Source: an uncultured Oscillospiraceae bacterium
Lineage (GTDB): Bacteria > Bacillota > Clostridia > Oscillospirales > Oscillospiraceae
NCBI GenBank assembly: GCA_910587255.1
Contig: CAJUKT010000007.1
Span: 1 to 17,673, forward strand
Direction: 5' to 3'
Length of the DNA stretch: 17,673 bases
The notes under the pieces were generated by a model, which did not search any database, had not been told where the DNA came from, and saw only the letters and a program-made list of their open reading frames with translations. Below, piece by piece: positions 14,687 to 17,673 of this stretch. How positions within the stretch are numbered: the stretch's first letter is position 1; each line of letters opens with the position of its first letter. Made by a program: the position numbers and the translations under genes.

Positions 14687-17253
14687 TGATTGCAATAAAC
14701 TTGAAAACCGAATATCTGACCGACCCCACCGGGATCGACCTGGACCGCCCCAGGTTGTTCTGGAACTGCGAGGGCGGCACGATCCAGAGCGCATATCAGA
14801 TCATGGCCGTTGATGACACCGGTGCCCTCCTCTGGGACAGCGGGAAGGTGAAGAGTTCCTCCATGCGGGTTCGGTGGGGTGAGGAGAGCGTTCCCACCCG
14901 CACCACCATCACCTGGAAGGTACGCCTGTGGGACGAGCAGGACGAGGCCGGGAACTGGGCTGAGGCCCGTTTTGAGACGGGTCTCCCCAAGGGGGAGCCC
15001 TGGACGGCCCAATGGATTGCCGGGGACTACGCCCCTCGCAAAAAGGACCGTTACCCCGTAGACTGCTTCCGCAAGCGCTTCACCGTCTCCCAGGCCCAAA
15101 AAGCCCGGCTGTACATCACCGCCTGCGGACTGTATGGGGTCAAACTCAACGGGGCGCGAGTGGGAAACTTCGTCCTGGCCCCCGGCCACACCGACTACCG
15201 CAAACGGGTACAGTATCAGAGCTATGACGTGACCGAGCTGCTGAAAGCAGGGGAAAACGTCCTCACCGTCCAGCTGGCTGACGGCTGGTACCGGGGTTCC
15301 TGCGGGGCCTGGGGGCTACGCAATCAGTACGGGACGCAGACCAAGCTGCTGGCCCAGCTGGAGCTGACGGCGGCGGATGGCAGCGTTCAGACCGTTGTCA
15401 GCGATGAGAGCTGGTCATGGAGCAGCGACGGTCCCATCCGCTCTGCCGACAACCAGGACGGGGAGGTCTTTGATGCCCGAATGGTCCCCTCCTACGGCGG
15501 AATGGCCCGGGTGGTGCGCCACAATGTCATTCCCACTGCCTCTAATAACGTCCCGGTCACGGAGCATGAGACATTCAAGCCTAAGCTTATTACCACGCCC
15601 AGCGGTAAAAAGGTGCTGGATTTCGAGCAGAACATCGCCGGATATGTGTCCTTCTCCCTCACCGCCAGGGCGGGTCAGCGGGTGTTCCTCCGCTTCGGAG
15701 AGCTGCTGGACAGGGACGGCGAATTCACCCAGAAAAACATCCAGTGTTACAGCAAGAAAAAAACCACCCCCCTCCAGCAGGTGGAGTATCTCTGCAAGGA
15801 CGGGCGCAACGACTACAAGACCACCTTTGCAATCTTCGGATTTCAGTACATCCTAGTGGAGACCGATGTGCCCTTTGCCCCAGACGACTTCACCGCCATT
15901 GCCGTCTATTCAGATTTGGAGCGCACCGGGTGGTTTGAAAGCTCCAACAAGCTTCTGAACCGCCTGGTGGACTGTACGGTGTGGAGCGCTAAAAATAACC
16001 ACGCCGACCTGCCCACCGACTGCCCCACCCGGGAGCGCCACGGTTGGACGGGAGACGCCCAGATTTTCTTTAATACAGCGTCCTACCTGTTTCGGTTCGC
16101 CCCCTTTGCCCGGAAATACCTCCATGACGTCTACGACTGGCAGGAAAAAAACGGTCGGCTGCCCCACATCGCCCCCGATGGCGGCGCTGACTTCTATATG
16201 CGCACCATGAACGGCTCGGTGGGCTGGTCGGATGTGGGCATCCTCATGCCGGCGCGGTACGCGGAGATCTTTGGGGACGAAAATATCTTGCGGGAATTTT
16301 ACGTTGGCATGGCCCGCTACGCCCGATTTATGGAGCGCCGTTGCGGGAAGACCATGCCCGTGTTCGGTAAGCGTGTCAAGCTGCCCCAAGAGGCCAAGCG
16401 GTACTTTGTCAACGACGGCCAGAGCTACGGTGAGTGGGCCGAGCCCACAGATGTGAGCGGCGGATTCCAGTGGACTGACTTTGCCGCCCCTCACCCGGAG
16501 GTCTCCACAGCATACACCGCCTATGTGTTGGGCCTCATGGCCAAGATCGCCAAGCGGCTGGGACGCGAGGACGACGGGTCGGAGTTCCAGGCTTACAGCG
16601 ACGGCTGCCGCAGGGCTTATCAGCACCTGGTGCGGACGGACGCATTCACCCTGGACACCGACCGACAGGCCCAACTGGTGCGGCCCCTCTATATGGGCCT
16701 GCTGGACACCGATCAAACCGAGTATGCCCAAAACCGGCTCATACAGGCCCTGGAGCGCTATGGCTGGCGGTTGGGCACCGGCTTCCTGTCCACCCCGCTG
16801 ATTCTCTATGTGCTGGCCGAATATGACTTGGCCGCGGCCTACCGCCTGCTGGAGAACGAGGAGATCCCCGGCTGGCTGTCTATGCCAAAGCAAGGGGCCA
16901 CCACCATCTGGGAGAGTTGGGAGGGCCCCGACGCTCAAAGAGGCGTGGCCTCCCTGAACCATTATTCCAAAGGTGCGGTGGTGGAGTGGCTGTTCTCCAC
17001 CATGTGCGGCATCCGGGTGGCGGGGGAGAACCGCTTCACAATCGCCCCCCGCCCCGGCGGACACTTCACTTACGCCAAGGCCAGCTACGTCAGCGTCTAC
17101 GGAAGGGTGGAGAGCGGCTGGCGCAAGACGGATGACGGCATTGAGTTCACCGTCACCGTGCCGGCCAACTGCACGGCGTTAGTATATTTCCCCGACGGCA
17201 GCCGGCATGAGCAGGCCGCTGGGACCCATACCTATCTGATCACGGAGGGCTAA
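14686..17253 (+). CDS. Alpha-L-rhamnosidase, glycoside hydrolase family GH78
   Basis: The 855-residue enzyme removes non-reducing alpha-L-rhamnose. Domains in order are an N-terminal beta-sandwich (about 1-100), the Bac_rhamnosid_N-type domain with LYITACGLYGVKLNG and LADGWYRG (about 110-275), a concanavalin-like domain (about 290-410), the (alpha/alpha)6 catalytic barrel (about 415-765) and a C-terminal beta domain. Asp445, Glu450 and Asp457 in DCPTRERHGWTGDAQ keep the spacing of the known GH78 active-site acids (the 567/572/579 trio of the Bacillus enzyme). Glu743 in TTIWESWEG fits the fourth acid. There is no signal peptide, so it acts in the cytosol. ATG 14686 overlaps the esterase stop by one base and has AGGGAGGA upstream. 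All catalytic residues are present and the length is normal. Confidence 0.95.
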   Translation: MIAINLKTEYLTDPTGIDLDRPRLFWNCEGGTIQSAYQIMAVDDTGALLWDSGKVKSSSMRVRWGEESVPTRTTITWKVRLWDEQDEAGNWAEARFETGLPKGEPWTAQWIAGDYAPRKKDRYPVDCFRKRFTVSQAQKARLYITACGLYGVKLNGARVGNFVLAPGHTDYRKRVQYQSYDVTELLKAGENVLTVQLADGWYRGSCGAWGLRNQYGTQTKLLAQLELTAADGSVQTVVSDESWSWSSDGPIRSADNQDGEVFDARMVPSYGGMARVVRHNVIPTASNNVPVTEHETFKPKLITTPSGKKVLDFEQNIAGYVSFSLTARAGQRVFLRFGELLDRDGEFTQKNIQCYSKKKTTPLQQVEYLCKDGRNDYKTTFAIFGFQYILVETDVPFAPDDFTAIAVYSDLERTGWFESSNKLLNRLVDCTVWSAKNNHADLPTDCPTRERHGWTGDAQIFFNTASYLFRFAPFARKYLHDVYDWQEKNGRLPHIAPDGGADFYMRTMNGSVGWSDVGILMPARYAEIFGDENILREFYVGMARYARFMERRCGKTMPVFGKRVKLPQEAKRYFVNDGQSYGEWAEPTDVSGGFQWTDFAAPHPEVSTAYTAYVLGLMAKIAKRLGREDDGSEFQAYSDGCRRAYQHLVRTDAFTLDTDRQAQLVRPLYMGLLDTDQTEYAQNRLIQALERYGWRLGTGFLSTPLILYVLAEYDLAAAYRLLENEEIPGWLSMPKQGATTIWESWEGPDAQRGVASLNHYSKGAVVEWLFSTMCGIRVAGENRFTIAPRPGGHFTYAKASYVSVYGRVESGWRKTDDGIEFTVTVPANCTALVYFPDGSRHEQAAGTHTYLITEG

Positions 17254-17256
17254 GCC

Positions 17257-17637
17257 ATGGATGTGGAGAAAATTTTGCAGCAAATGACCCTGGAGGACAA
17301 GATCGCCCTGTGCTCCGGCGAGAACTTCTGGGAGACCAAGGCATACGAAAAATATGGCGTCCCTGCCCTCTTTATGTGCGACGGCCCCCACGGCCTACGC
17401 AAGCAGGATCTGGGCGGCGGCACGGATATGCTGGGGGTAAACGAATCCAGGCCCGCCACCTGCTTCCCTGCCGAGGTCACCACTGCCGGGAGCTGGGACC
17501 CCGCGCTGTTGGAAGAGATCGGCGCCGCCGTGGGCGAGGAAGCCCGTGACCAGGGTGTGGGGTTGGTGCTGGGCCCTGGGGCGAACCTGAAACGCAACCC
17601 CTTGTGCGGTCGGAACTTTGAGAAGCTGTACCAATAG
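17257..17637 (+). pseudogene. GH3 beta-glycosidase, N-terminal fragment cut by an IS
   Basis: The 126-residue frame opens MDVEKILQQMTLEDKIALCS and carries GH3 barrel motifs: FMCDGPHGLRKQ, then PATCFPAEVTTAGSWDPALL and GLVLGPGANLKRNPLCGRNFE. In intact GH3 enzymes (about 700-800 residues) the NFE is followed by a Y/F-S-E-D-P stretch and hundreds more residues, including the nucleophile aspartate. Here the sequence changes after codon 122 (GAG 17620-17622) into the inverted repeat of an IS, giving four foreign codons and TAG. The protein is therefore inactive unless rebuilt. The gene follows GH78 by three bases with ACGGAGGG upstream, so it was the operon's next enzyme, probably a beta-glucosidase acting after rhamnose removal. 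Confidence 0.88.
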
Positions 17638-17673
17638 AGGGAAAAGTAGTATAATGAGGGAATGATACAGAAA
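17622..17673 (+). mobile_element. Left end of a second copy of the same IS5-like element
   Basis: GAAGCTGTACCAATAG (17622-17637) is the exact reverse complement of the right terminus at 121-136, so this is the left inverted repeat of the same IS. It is inserted in the GH3 gene. Inside it GAGGG (17656-17660) precedes ATG 17662, which opens the transposase frame (MIQK) before the window ends. It has the same orientation as the copy at the left edge. The base triplet outside the repeat is TGA (17619-17621). Confidence 0.82.
17662..17673 (+). CDS. Transposase start (first four codons, cut by window end)
   Basis: ATG 17662 follows GAGGG and opens the frame MIQK before the sequence ends. It lies about 40 bases inside the left inverted repeat, where an IS transposase gene is expected to begin. 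It should belong to the same transposase whose C-terminus is at 3-119. The four codons alone prove nothing, so the call rests on position. Confidence 0.45.

Noticed and set aside
15910..17064. Long - strand open frame (384 codons) inside the rhamnosidase gene
   Set aside because: It lies antisense to the GH78 catalytic region, has no recognisable motif and no ribosome site, and is explained by codon bias of the real gene.
17650..17655. TATAAT inside the left end of the second IS as a transposase promoter
   Set aside because: It is too close to the ATG at 17662 to leave a ribosome site in the transcript, and no matching -35 box is seen.
1..17673. CRISPR array, tRNA, rRNA, riboswitch or attachment site
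   Set aside because: No regularly spaced repeats, cloverleaf-like sequence, rRNA signature, conserved riboswitch core or flanking direct repeat typical of att sites was found on reading both strands.

Overview
The window reads as a Clostridia-type gut Firmicute, most like the Oscillospiraceae (Flavonifractor/Lawsonibacter-like). The evidence is GGAGG-type ribosome binding sites, a MobP3-type relaxase with Toprim and VirD4 partners in the style of Firmicute conjugative elements, GPH sugar carriers paired with AraC regulators, and a GC content that looks near 60% over most of the window. The genus is an inference. No rRNA, tRNA, CRISPR array or riboswitch was seen.

Layout. (1) Positions 1-136 are the 3' end of an IS5-like insertion sequence: a transposase C-terminus and a terminal inverted repeat. 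(2) Positions 168-6603 are a piece of an integrative/conjugative element: MobP3-like relaxase, DUF3991/Toprim primase-like protein, small hypothetical protein, VirD4/TraG coupling ATPase and a small HTH protein, all on the + strand. A two-gene cargo operon on the - strand (alpha/beta hydrolase, then formate/nitrite-type channel) sits between the relaxase and the primase. No mating-pore gene, integrase or attachment site is visible. (3) Positions 6604-11023 are an AT-richer block: a GPH carrier and a cytoplasmic sulfatase on the - strand, divergent from an AraC regulator. Short broken reading frames lie at both edges. (4) From 11145 to the end is a GC-rich block with the mirror-image plan: an AraC regulator on the - strand, divergent from a + strand operon of GPH carrier, small esterase-like protein, GH78 alpha-L-rhamnosidase and GH3 beta-glycosidase. 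(5) The GH3 gene is cut after about 122 codons by a second copy of the IS, whose left inverted repeat (17622-17637) is the exact reverse complement of positions 121-136.

How it may work together. No enzyme here has an obvious signal peptide, so both modules look like 'import first, degrade inside' systems. GPH carriers would bring in small glycosides. The sulfatase would remove sulfate in module A. In module B the esterase (if active), rhamnosidase and beta-glycosidase would remove acyl, rhamnosyl and glucosyl-type groups. Each module would be switched by its own AraC protein. Rhamnosylated plant glycosides or rhamnose-containing, possibly sulfated, oligosaccharides are plausible substrates, but the sequence does not prove this. 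The IS copies at both edges mean the window is either an IS-bounded segment or a contig that ends in a repeated IS.
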